From assembly GCA_965215115.1 (NCBI GenBank), contig OZ244050.1, positions 2,852,001-2,916,000 of the forward strand: DNA of 64,000 nt, read 5' to 3'. The position numbers and the translations under genes are program-made. The stretch comes from CALDTK01 sp965215115. Lineage in GTDB: Bacteria > Bacteroidota > Bacteroidia > Chitinophagales > Saprospiraceae. Positions 57,611 to 64,000 of this stretch are shown here, in pieces; positions within the stretch are counted from its first letter, which is position 1; every line of letters begins with the position of its first letter. The notes under the pieces are model-generated. The model searched no databases and was not told the origin of the DNA. It saw only the letters and a program-made list of their open reading frames with translations.

Positions 57611-59809
57611 ATGTCCATTCTAGCTGGCCCCCGCGCCCTCTTCACTGTCCTCGTTTGCTGCTGTACGATTCTGCTGCCGCGCCCGGCCGCCGCGAACGAG
57701 GGCATGTGGCTCCCGCTGCTGCTCCAGTCCCTCAACGAGGCCGACATGCGGGCCCTCGGGATGAAGATCTCCGCCGAGGACATCTACTCGATCAACGAGG
57801 GCAGCCTCAAGGACGCCATCGTGCACTTCGGCGGCTTTTGCACCGGCGAAATCATCTCTAGTAATGGGCTCGTGCTCACCAACCACCACTGCGGCTACGA
57901 CGCCATCGCGAGCCACTCGACGGTGGCCGACAACATCCTGGAGCGGGGCTGGTACGCCGCCGACCCCACGAAGGAGAAGAGCAACCCGGGCCTGTACGTG
58001 GCCTTCATCGAGCGCATCGAGGACGCGAGCGCCGAGATCCTGAAGGACGTGACCCCGGAGCTGAGCGAGGCCGAGCGCGCGAAGGTGATCCAGCGCAACA
58101 CCCAGCGCTACCGGGACGGGTTCGACCTGGGGCCCTACGAGGAGCTGAGCGTCAAGGCCTTCTACGACGGCAACCAGTACTACGCCTTCGTGACGAAGCG
58201 CTACAACGACGTGCGCCTCGTGGGCACGCCCCCGAACTCCGTCGGGAAGTTCGGCGCCGACACCGACAACTGGGAGTGGCCGCGGCACACGGGCGACTTC
58301 TCGCTGTTCCGCGTGTACACCGCGCCCGATGGCAGTCCGGCGGAGTACAGTCCCGAGAACGTGCCGCTTTCGCCAAAACGTCACCTCACCATCTCGCTGG
58401 CCGGGGTGCAACCGGGGGACTTCTCGATGGTCTTCGGGTTCCCCGGCCGCACCGATCAGTACCTCGCCTCCTCGGCGATGGCGCAGCGCACGCGCGTCGT
58501 CAATCCGATCCGCATCGGGATGCGCGACCTGAGCCTCGCCGTCATCGACAGCGCGATGCGCAGCAGTGCGCAGACGAAGATCGACTACGCCTCCAAGCAG
58601 GCGCGGATCGCGAACGCGTGGAAGAAGTGGCGCGGGGAGTCCGAGGGCGTGGAGGCCAGCCAGGCCATCGCCCGACGCAACGGCGCCGAGTACGACTTCG
58701 CGCGCGCGCTCGGCAAACCGATGCTCAACGTGGCCGAGGTCAGCCCGGCGCAGCGGCGTCGCTACCAGAAGTTGTTGCCGGCCCTCGATAGCCTCGTGCG
58801 CCTCAGCGAGCCCTACGCAATCACGAATGCTTACGTCGGGGAGCTCAACTACAACGTCGATCTCTTCCGCTTCGCGAACGTCATCGCGCGCCAGCTCAGG
58901 TCGTACGACGCCGACGCCCCAGAGGTCTTCGCGAGCCGGGCGGCGGGCCTGGCCGAGTACCTGCGGGAGAACTACGCAGGCTACGACCCAGCCATTGACC
59001 TGCGGGTGTGTATGGCGCTGCTCGGGCGCTACGCCGCCGAGGGCGACACGAGTCACATGAGCGCGTACGTCCGCGACCAACTGGCCTTCGCGGGGAGCGT
59101 GCCGCCGCTCGTGGTCGCGATGTACGGCCAGAGCTACCTCACGCACCCGGAGCGGATGCTGGCCCTGCTCGAGACCGACCCGACGGCCTTCGCGGAGTAC
59201 CTGATGGCCGATCCGGCCTACCAGTTCGTGCGCCAGCTCAACGGCTACTACGAGGCCAACGTGCTGTCGAAGTACAACGCCTACCAGGAGGCGATGGAGC
59301 CCCTGCAGCGCGACTACATGCAGGCCCTGATGCTCGTCAACCCGAAGCGCAAGCTCTACCCGGACGCCAACTCCACGATGCGCGTGAGCTACGGGAAGTT
59401 CGAGGGCTTCACGGGGCTCGGGGGCGAGACGTACGACTACATGACCGACCTCGACGGCGTCGTGGCGAAGTACCAACCGGGCGACTACGAGTTCGACCTG
59501 CCGGCGCGGCTACTGGCCTTGCACGAGGAGAAGGACTACGGGCCGTACGCCACGGAGGCGGGCAAGCTCCCGGTCTGCGTCCTCGGGTCGAACCATACCA
59601 CGGGGGGCAACTCCGGCAGCCCGGCCCTCGACGCCCACGGCCGCCTCGTCGGGATCAACTTCGACCGCACCTGGCAGTCGACGATGTCGGACATCAACTA
59701 CGACCCGACCATTTGTCGCAACATCATGGTGGACATCCGCTACGTGCTGTGGCTAATCGATAAGCTCGGGCAGGCCCCGCACTTGGTGGCGGAGATGGAC
59801 GTGGAGTAG
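57611..59809 (+). CDS. S46 dipeptidyl peptidase, DPP11-like
   Basis: A 732-residue secreted serine peptidase. ATG 57611 starts the signal peptide; the mature N-terminus reads NEGMWLPLLLQ. Chymotrypsin-like histidine is in LVLTNHHCGYDAI, nucleophile serine in TTGGNSGSPALD. The S1-subsite position reads GINFDRTWQ, with arginine where DPP11 enzymes have it and DPP7 has glycine (recalled from Porphyromonas work), so cleavage after Asp/Glu at position 2 is predicted. S46 enzymes release dipeptides in the periplasm for amino-acid nutrition. An imperfect mini-hairpin lies at about 58366-58379. A GGTGC-type array follows the stop. Confidence 0.92.
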   Translation: MSILAGPRALFTVLVCCCTILLPRPAAANEGMWLPLLLQSLNEADMRALGMKISAEDIYSINEGSLKDAIVHFGGFCTGEIISSNGLVLTNHHCGYDAIASHSTVADNILERGWYAADPTKEKSNPGLYVAFIERIEDASAEILKDVTPELSEAERAKVIQRNTQRYRDGFDLGPYEELSVKAFYDGNQYYAFVTKRYNDVRLVGTPPNSVGKFGADTDNWEWPRHTGDFSLFRVYTAPDGSPAEYSPENVPLSPKRHLTISLAGVQPGDFSMVFGFPGRTDQYLASSAMAQRTRVVNPIRIGMRDLSLAVIDSAMRSSAQTKIDYASKQARIANAWKKWRGESEGVEASQAIARRNGAEYDFARALGKPMLNVAEVSPAQRRRYQKLLPALDSLVRLSEPYAITNAYVGELNYNVDLFRFANVIARQLRSYDADAPEVFASRAAGLAEYLRENYAGYDPAIDLRVCMALLGRYAAEGDTSHMSAYVRDQLAFAGSVPPLVVAMYGQSYLTHPERMLALLETDPTAFAEYLMADPAYQFVRQLNGYYEANVLSKYNAYQEAMEPLQRDYMQALMLVNPKRKLYPDANSTMRVSYGKFEGFTGLGGETYDYMTDLDGVVAKYQPGDYEFDLPARLLALHEEKDYGPYATEAGKLPVCVLGSNHTTGGNSGSPALDAHGRLVGINFDRTWQSTMSDINYDPTICRNIMVDIRYVLWLIDKLGQAPHLVAEMDVE

Positions 59810-59849
59810 GGTGCTTGGGTGCTTGGGTGCCTGGGTGCTTGGGTGCGGT
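59810..59849. repeat. GGTGC-type array after the DPP11-like gene
   Basis: Starting at the stop codon there are about five units of the form GGTGCTTG or GGTGCCTG. The motif is the same GGTGC core as the array at 1584-1735, here on one side only and without an obvious partner arm. Confidence 0.55.
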
Positions 59850-59875
59850 ACGTACTGCTAGACCGGTTCGGCCAC

Positions 59876-60370
59876 TCATTGGTCTGCTTCCCTCACGGCG
59901 CTCACCGCCTCTTTCACTAACTCCTCTACGCCCTTGCGTAGGTCCAACTCGATCGCGTCCGTCGGCCGCTCCAGCGTTTCCAACTGCGAGTCGAGCAGGC
60001 GGACCGGGAAGAAGTGGCCCTGGCGCTCCGAGAGTCGCTCGGCCAGGAGTTCCTGGGAGGCGTGCAGGTAGACGAAGGTCGGTTTTGCCGAAAGGCGACT
60101 GCCGAGCGTATCGCGGTAGGCCTGCTTGAGGGAGCTGCAGGCCAGGACACAGCCGCCGCGCGGAGCGGCTTCCGCCAAAACCTGCGCAAGCGCTTCCAGC
60201 CAGGGAGCGCGGTCGGTGTCGTCGAGGGGGATCCCGGCGGCCATCTTGGCCCTGTTGTCCTCGGGGTGGTAGTTGTCGCCCTCGACGAACGGAAGCGCGA
60301 GCTCCCGCGCGAGGCGCGCCCCGATGGTGGACTTGCCGCTGCCCGAGACCCCCATGACGATAATGACCAT
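59876..60370 (-). CDS. gntK: Gluconokinase
   Basis: A 164-residue P-loop kinase. MVIIVMGVSGSGKSTIG is the Walker A strand-loop; EGDNYHPEDNRAKMAAGIPLDD is the substrate-binding signature of gluconokinase; CSSLKQAYRDTL and VYLHASQELLAERL follow in normal order. It phosphorylates D-gluconate to 6-phosphogluconate. No gluconate transporter or dehydratase is adjacent. ATG 60370 fits better than the upstream option at 60388. Mini-hairpin copies at 60083 (antisense, RLSAK) and 60167 (sense, VLAEA). Confidence 0.92.
   Translation of the reverse strand: MVIIVMGVSGSGKSTIGARLARELALPFVEGDNYHPEDNRAKMAAGIPLDDTDRAPWLEALAQVLAEAAPRGGCVLACSSLKQAYRDTLGSRLSAKPTFVYLHASQELLAERLSERQGHFFPVRLLDSQLETLERPTDAIELDLRKGVEELVKEAVSAVREADQ
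60083..60096 (+). repeat. Mini-hairpin, GCC/GGC stem, GAAA loop
   Basis: Antisense in gntK; codes for RLSAK. Confidence 0.85.
60167..60180 (-). repeat. Mini-hairpin, GGC/GCC stem, GGAA loop
   Basis: Sense in gntK, 70 bases from the previous copy; codes for VLAEA. Confidence 0.8.
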
Positions 60371-60539
60371 GGGTGCAAGTAAGGCCACCGGCTCCGAAGC
60401 TTCATCGCCGCGCTCACGGCCCCCCGACCGGCGCTACATTTACCGTTCGGTAACCTTGTCGCGAATGCGCCAGACGCGCCCACCGTGGACCACGAACCAC
60501 GGCCCGTGTGGTCTGGCGGCAAACTCTTGAGGCTTCGGG

Positions 60540-61688
60540 ATGGTCAACGCTGGATTTACGGGCAAACTCCTCGACCGCTACCTGGCCAGCGGCTGGTACC
60601 GCATGGGGCCGCGGATGTTTACGTGTCGGTATAACTTCTACGCGACCGGCTTCCTCACCACCGTCTGGACGCGGCTGCCGCTCGCCGGGCACACCTTCCC
60701 GAAGCGCGTCCGCAAGCTCATCCGCCGCTGCGAGGCCCGCTTTACCTACGCCGTGCACCCGGCGCGCGCTACGGACGCCGAGGAGGCGGTCTTCGCGGCC
60801 TACCGCGCCACCAAGGACTACGACCTCCACCACTCCGCGGCGAGCTACCTGCGCCACGATCCCGACGTGCCCTTCGACACCTACCAGGTGAGTGTCTTCG
60901 ACGGGGACCGCCTCATCGCCTTCAGTTACTTCGACCGCGGTGCCGCCTCGGTGCAGTCCGTGTGCGGCTACTACGACCCCGCCTACGCCCACTACTCCCT
61001 CGGGCTCTACACCCTCACCGCCGAGGTGACGCAGGCCAAGGGCTGGGGGATGGCCTACCACTACGCCGGCTACCTGGTCCCGGGCAACGACGTCTTCGAG
61101 TACAAACGCAGGGTCGGGGCCCTCGAGGCCTTCGACGACGTGGCGCGGACGTGGTACCCGCTCGCCGAGATGGACCCGGGCGAGTTGCCCGACGCCGTCC
61201 AGCGCGCGGCCCTCGTCGAGTACGACGCCCTCTACCGCGGCGCGGGCAAGTCCTACGGCCTGCGCTTCAAACCCAGCATCCAGATCTCTTTCGGGCGTTC
61301 GGGAATGAGCTGGCTGCGCCGCGAGCAGTTCCCGTTCTGCGTCGTGGACGTCGATTCGATCGGCGACACGTACTGGGCCTGCCACTTCTACAGCTACAAC
61401 TACGGACGCTACTTCACGCTACTGTGTACGCACGCGCACGAGTTCGAGACCGAGCCCGGACCCGGGCGCTACCTCGCGCCCGGCGGCGGTGGCGACCCCG
61501 GTAGCGAAAGGCCTTTCGGACTCTTCGACCGGTACGATCCCGGCACCGGGGTGGCCCTCGAGTGTCTATACTATTCTTCCTACCCGTACACGCCCGCCGA
61601 TTTGGCCCGCCTGCGGGCGGTGGTGGCGCGCACCAACGTCTTCGGGGTAGGGGCGAGCCGCCGCAAGCGCGTACCGCCGGGCGAGTAG
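60540..61688 (+). CDS. Arginine-tRNA-protein transferase-like protein
   Basis: A 382-residue protein with a GNAT-like middle part: VSVFDGDRLIAFSYFDRG, SVCGYYDPAYAHYSLGLYTL, and YHYAGYLVPGNDVFEYKRR. The SLG-x-Y segment followed by Y-x-GY is the hallmark of the ATE/Bpt family C-terminal domain, which adds Arg or Leu to protein N-termini. An N-terminal MFTCRYNFY may stand for the cysteine-containing entry motif of that family, but the CxxC form is not seen. About a third of the C-terminus is unassigned. The reaction is therefore likely but not certain. Confidence 0.65.
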   Translation: MVNAGFTGKLLDRYLASGWYRMGPRMFTCRYNFYATGFLTTVWTRLPLAGHTFPKRVRKLIRRCEARFTYAVHPARATDAEEAVFAAYRATKDYDLHHSAASYLRHDPDVPFDTYQVSVFDGDRLIAFSYFDRGAASVQSVCGYYDPAYAHYSLGLYTLTAEVTQAKGWGMAYHYAGYLVPGNDVFEYKRRVGALEAFDDVARTWYPLAEMDPGELPDAVQRAALVEYDALYRGAGKSYGLRFKPSIQISFGRSGMSWLRREQFPFCVVDVDSIGDTYWACHFYSYNYGRYFTLLCTHAHEFETEPGPGRYLAPGGGGDPGSERPFGLFDRYDPGTGVALECLYYSSYPYTPADLARLRAVVARTNVFGVGASRRKRVPPGE

Positions 61689-61698
61689 CTTGCCGCGC

Positions 61699-62841
61699 AT
61701 GAGTAACGTGGTATCCCTGCTGAGGGACTTGGTCGCCTTCCCCGTCATCGGCGGCGCGCCGAATCTCGCGATCGTCGACTACATCGAGGACTACCTCGGC
61801 GGTTTTGGCGTAAGCTGTCAAAGGGTGTACGACGAGACGGGCACCAAGGCCTGCCTCCACGCGCGCATCGGCCCGGCCGTGGACGGCGGCGTGATCCTGA
61901 GTGGGCACACCGACGTGGTCCCGGTCGAGGGGCAGACCTGGACATCCGATCCCTTCGCCCTCGTCGAGCGCGACGGAAGGCTCTACGGCCGGGGGGCCTG
62001 CGACATGAAGGGCTACCTGGCGTGCGTGCTGGCGGCGGTGCCGACTTTCGTCAAAACGGACTTGACCAAGCCCATCTACCTGGCCTTCAGCTACGACGAG
62101 GAGGTCGGGTGCGTCTCGGGCCAACGCCTCGCCGAGGCCATCCGCGACCACTACGCCGAGACGCCGACCTGGTGCATCGTCGGGGAGCCCAGCCACGTCG
62201 AACCCGTCGTCGGGCACAAGGGCATCATGGTGTACGAGGTGACGGTCCGGGGCTCCGCCGGGCACTCGAGTCGGGTCCGCACCGAGGTGAGCGCCGTCCA
62301 CGAGGCGAGTCGGATCGTGGGGTGGCTCGAGGGCAAGATGGACGCGCTCGTGGCGGCCGGGCACCTCGACGATCGCTTCGACCCGCCGCACACGAGTCTC
62401 CACGTCGGGATGATCCGCGGGGGCACGGCCCACAACATCGTGGCCGACAGCTGCTGGTTTACGGTGGATATTCGCTGCCTGCCGAGCGATGACCTGGCGG
62501 CGATAGAGGCCGACTTTAGGGCTTTCGCCAAAACGCAGGCTGCGCAGATGCAAACGCGTTTCGCGGGCGCGAGCATCACCATCGAGGAGTACCACCCGAA
62601 CGTCCCGCCGCTCATCACCGAGGAGTCGAGCGAGGCGGTGGCGCGCATCCGCGAACTCACCGGCGTGCAAGGCCTGCGGACCGTCGCCTACGCTTCCGAG
62701 GGCGGGCAGTTTAGCGCGGCCGGGTTCGAGACCGTGATCTGCGGCCCGGGCGACATCGCGCAGGCGCACCGCGCTGATGAGTTCGTCGAGATCGCGCAAC
62801 TACACCGCGGCGTAGAGGTCCTGCTGAAGCTCGCGAAGTAG
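61699..62841 (+). CDS. argE: M20 deacetylase, acetylornithine deacetylase type
   Basis: A 380-residue M20 metallohydrolase. Metal ligands and catalytic residues are in LSGHTDVVPVEG, LYGRGACDMKG, SYDEEVGCV (catalytic Glu pair) and VGEPS. The dimerisation domain has GSAGHSSRV and GGTAHNIVAD, and the last ligand is in QAHRADEF. It best fits ArgE, which deacetylates N-acetylornithine in arginine synthesis; succinyl-diaminopimelate or other N-acyl substrates are possible. ATG 61699 follows the previous gene by 10 bases. Mini-hairpin copies at 62043 (antisense, TFVKT) and 62520 (antisense, AFAKT). An imperfect one with GTAA loop is near 61803. Confidence 0.85.
   Translation: MSNVVSLLRDLVAFPVIGGAPNLAIVDYIEDYLGGFGVSCQRVYDETGTKACLHARIGPAVDGGVILSGHTDVVPVEGQTWTSDPFALVERDGRLYGRGACDMKGYLACVLAAVPTFVKTDLTKPIYLAFSYDEEVGCVSGQRLAEAIRDHYAETPTWCIVGEPSHVEPVVGHKGIMVYEVTVRGSAGHSSRVRTEVSAVHEASRIVGWLEGKMDALVAAGHLDDRFDPPHTSLHVGMIRGGTAHNIVADSCWFTVDIRCLPSDDLAAIEADFRAFAKTQAAQMQTRFAGASITIEEYHPNVPPLITEESSEAVARIRELTGVQGLRTVAYASEGGQFSAAGFETVICGPGDIAQAHRADEFVEIAQLHRGVEVLLKLAK
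62043..62056 (-). repeat. Mini-hairpin, GAC/GTC stem, GAAA loop
   Basis: Antisense in argE; codes for TFVKT. Confidence 0.75.
62520..62533 (-). repeat. Mini-hairpin, canonical 14-mer
   Basis: Antisense in argE; codes for AFAKT. Confidence 0.9.
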
Positions 62842-62848
62842 TAGACAT

Positions 62849-62882
62849 AAAAAAAACGGGCGCCCCACCTGGTGGGGCACCC
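62849..62882 (-). terminator. Terminator with A/T tract between argE and the CsbD-like remnant
   Basis: The hairpin CGGGCGCCCCACC / GGTGGGGCACCCG (one mismatch) is preceded on the + strand by eight A residues. Read on the - strand it is a stem followed by eight U residues, an intrinsic terminator for the leftward CsbD-like remnant. On the + strand it may also mark the end of argE. Confidence 0.85.
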
Positions 62883-62908
62883 GCTTCTACTGGGGATATC
62901 GATTGCCT

Positions 62909-63085
62909 TTAGAAGTTCTTGTCGAACCAGTCGACGACTTCCTCCTTTGTCTTGCCGATGGCCTTCTGAACGCGACCGAGAGACTCGTCCTCCTTGCCGT
63001 CTTCGTAGGCACTGGACTTGTTCGCGGTGGGGGTATTTCGGAGCGCAACGCCGGCATGCGACGCGCTGTTCGGAGTTGCGGAGGT
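62909..63085 (-). pseudogene. CsbD-like small protein, 5' end missing
   Basis: The frame reads YEDGKEDESLGRVQ, KAIGKTKEEVVDWFDKNF and then TAA, the typical C-terminus of CsbD-like stress proteins of Bacteroidota. Going upstream it stays open for about 28 more residues, with no ATG, GTG or TTG, to a TAG at 63086-63088. The usual N-terminal helix of the family (W-x-x-LKGK-type) is absent. The intact terminator downstream suggests that it was once a normal gene. A frame error or unusual start could also explain it. Confidence 0.6.
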
Positions 63086-63088
63086 CTA

Positions 63089-63177
63089 ACGGCAAATACG
63101 CCGGGGAGTATTTGCGGCGGCATTGCCTCCCCGCGCGCTCCCGCGCGGCAAACGGTATGTTGTGCTTCCTTAGCTGT
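63089..63177. other. Short upstream region of the last lipoprotein
   Basis: It contains a GC palindrome (CCGCGCG...CGCGCGG near 63131-63149) and the start region of the + strand lipoprotein. No further gene is seen. Confidence 0.3.
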
Positions 63178-64000
63178 ATGAAGCGATACCTCCCTTACCT
63201 CGTGCTGGTGATCTCCACTGCGGCGGCCGGGGCATGCGGGTACGATGCACCCGCCACGGCAACAGCGACCTTGTCGACTGCGGCCGTTGACTCCAGTACC
63301 GCCGGACAGGAGCAGGCGATCTTCGCGTTCCCCCCGCCGCTCGATCGCCTCGTCGAGATCACGGGTCGCGACGCTGGCGAGCCTTACCGGTTCCAGTTAT
63401 ATCGCAGCGAGAACACGCAGGACATCGGCGGTACGCTGCGCGGCTACCTGCGGGGCTACGGCTACCTGCACGAGGAGGTCCAGTTCGAGAACCGGGGCGG
63501 GGACGAGGTCTTCGACGGGGCCGTGGTCACGAAAGACCTTCGCGAGATCGACTTCGCCTTCGCGCCGCGGCGCGGGAGTTCGCCGCCGCCGCAGCGCGGG
63601 GTCGCGGTCACGGTCGGCGGCCGCGCTAGCGAAGCTACCTACCGGTACCTCCCGGCGGCGTACGCTTCGGTGGATGGCTTCGTGATGTATTACGACACGC
63701 TCGAGCACGAGGTGGGCGGTGACTTCACGCGCGTCCTCGTGCACCTCACCGGCGAGGGAGATGCGAACCGGAGGATCAACGACGCCCTCTGGCGCGACTA
63801 CGACCAGCAGCGCGCGCGCCCCGATAATCTCACGCAACTCAAGCGGACGCTCGACGCGGATATCGCGACCAAGCACGAGGAGAACGTCGCTCGCCAACTA
63901 GCCCGTAGCTCGAACGTCGGCGACGGGAGCCTCTACTACGACGCCGCGGAACTCTATCTGCAGACCGTCCACTACCTCGACGACACCTTGCTCAGCGTCG
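63178..64000 (+). CDS. Lipoprotein of unknown function, cut by the window end
   Basis: At least 274 residues; the frame is still open at base 64000. ATG 63178 starts a lipoprotein signal, MKRYLPYLVLVISTAAAGAC, followed by a threonine/alanine linker. The mature part has FPPPLDRLVEITGRDAG, RSENTQDIGGTLRGYL, GGDEVFDGAVVTKDL and later a helical region ending with LTQLKRTLDADIATKHEEN. No family is recognised. It may be anchored in the inner or outer membrane. Confidence 0.75.
   Translation, partial: MKRYLPYLVLVISTAAAGACGYDAPATATATLSTAAVDSSTAGQEQAIFAFPPPLDRLVEITGRDAGEPYRFQLYRSENTQDIGGTLRGYLRGYGYLHEEVQFENRGGDEVFDGAVVTKDLREIDFAFAPRRGSSPPPQRGVAVTVGGRASEATYRYLPAAYASVDGFVMYYDTLEHEVGGDFTRVLVHLTGEGDANRRINDALWRDYDQQRARPDNLTQLKRTLDADIATKHEENVARQLARSSNVGDGSLYYDAAELYLQTVHYLDDTLLSV

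Noticed and set aside
58366..58379. Copy in the DPP11-like gene (CGCTTTCGCCAAAA)
   Set aside because: One stem base is changed without compensation (only two pairs), so it was not counted.

Overview
The window is high-GC DNA, almost fully coding on both strands. It carries three SusC/SusD pairs, secreted proteins with type IX secretion (T9SS) C-terminal domains, an S46 dipeptidyl peptidase and the small TIGR03643 protein. Together these point to the Bacteroidota, possibly a high-GC Saprospiria/Lewinella-like or Rhodothermia-like lineage (inference). No tRNA, rRNA, CRISPR array, transposase or phage gene was seen.

Layout. 1-1.6 kb: end of a 5'-nucleotidase gene and a TolC-family gene. 1.7-11 kb: two GT2 glycosyltransferases and four large multi-pass membrane proteins (GT-C-like or unknown). 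11-13.1 kb: kynureninase and a frameshifted hisIE. 13.4-24.3 kb: two SusC/SusD pairs without enzymes, separated by a small outer-membrane protein. 24.5-28 kb: a secreted unknown protein followed by a tightly overlapped pabB-pabA-pabC operon for p-aminobenzoate. 28-33 kb: an M14 carboxypeptidase and a giant metallopeptidase/beta-propeller/beta-barrel protein. 33-51.5 kb: a probable polysaccharide utilisation locus with a GH2 beta-galactosidase, two sulfatases, SusC/SusD and two related modular secreted proteins; the enzyme set suggests a sulfated galactan-type glycan (inference). 51.7-64 kb: housekeeping and accessory genes (TlpA-like thioredoxin, desaturase, DUF421, DinB, GluQ-RS-like, DPP11-like peptidase, gluconokinase, arginyltransferase-like, M20 deacetylase) and a lipoprotein cut by the window end.

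The most unusual signal is a dispersed 14-base mini-hairpin, TTTT-N3-GNAA-N3', where the two N3 arms are complementary. I located 42 copies with a perfect 3-bp stem. Twenty are the identical 14-mer TTTTGGCGAAAGCC; the other 22 differ in stem or loop but keep base pairing (GGC/GCC, GCC/GGC, GCG/CGC, CGC/GCG, CAC/GTG, GAC/GTC, GGA/TCC, GCT/AGC) and a GNAA loop (GAAA, GTAA, GGAA, GCAA). Copies lie in both orientations, mostly inside genes, where they encode short peptides such as VLAKA (sense) or AFAKT (antisense). A few sit at gene edges. They are nearly absent from the SusC/SusD genes. I do not recognise this as a described repeat family.

A second structured repeat, about 240-260 bp with 24-bp terminal inverted repeats and nested internal hairpins, occurs twice (3767-4004 and 40458-40715) and may be a MITE-like or structural element. 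Other non-coding structure includes GGTGC-unit arrays just after stop codons, a 55-bp perfect tandem duplication, and a pair of mutually inverted hairpins after the second sulfatase.
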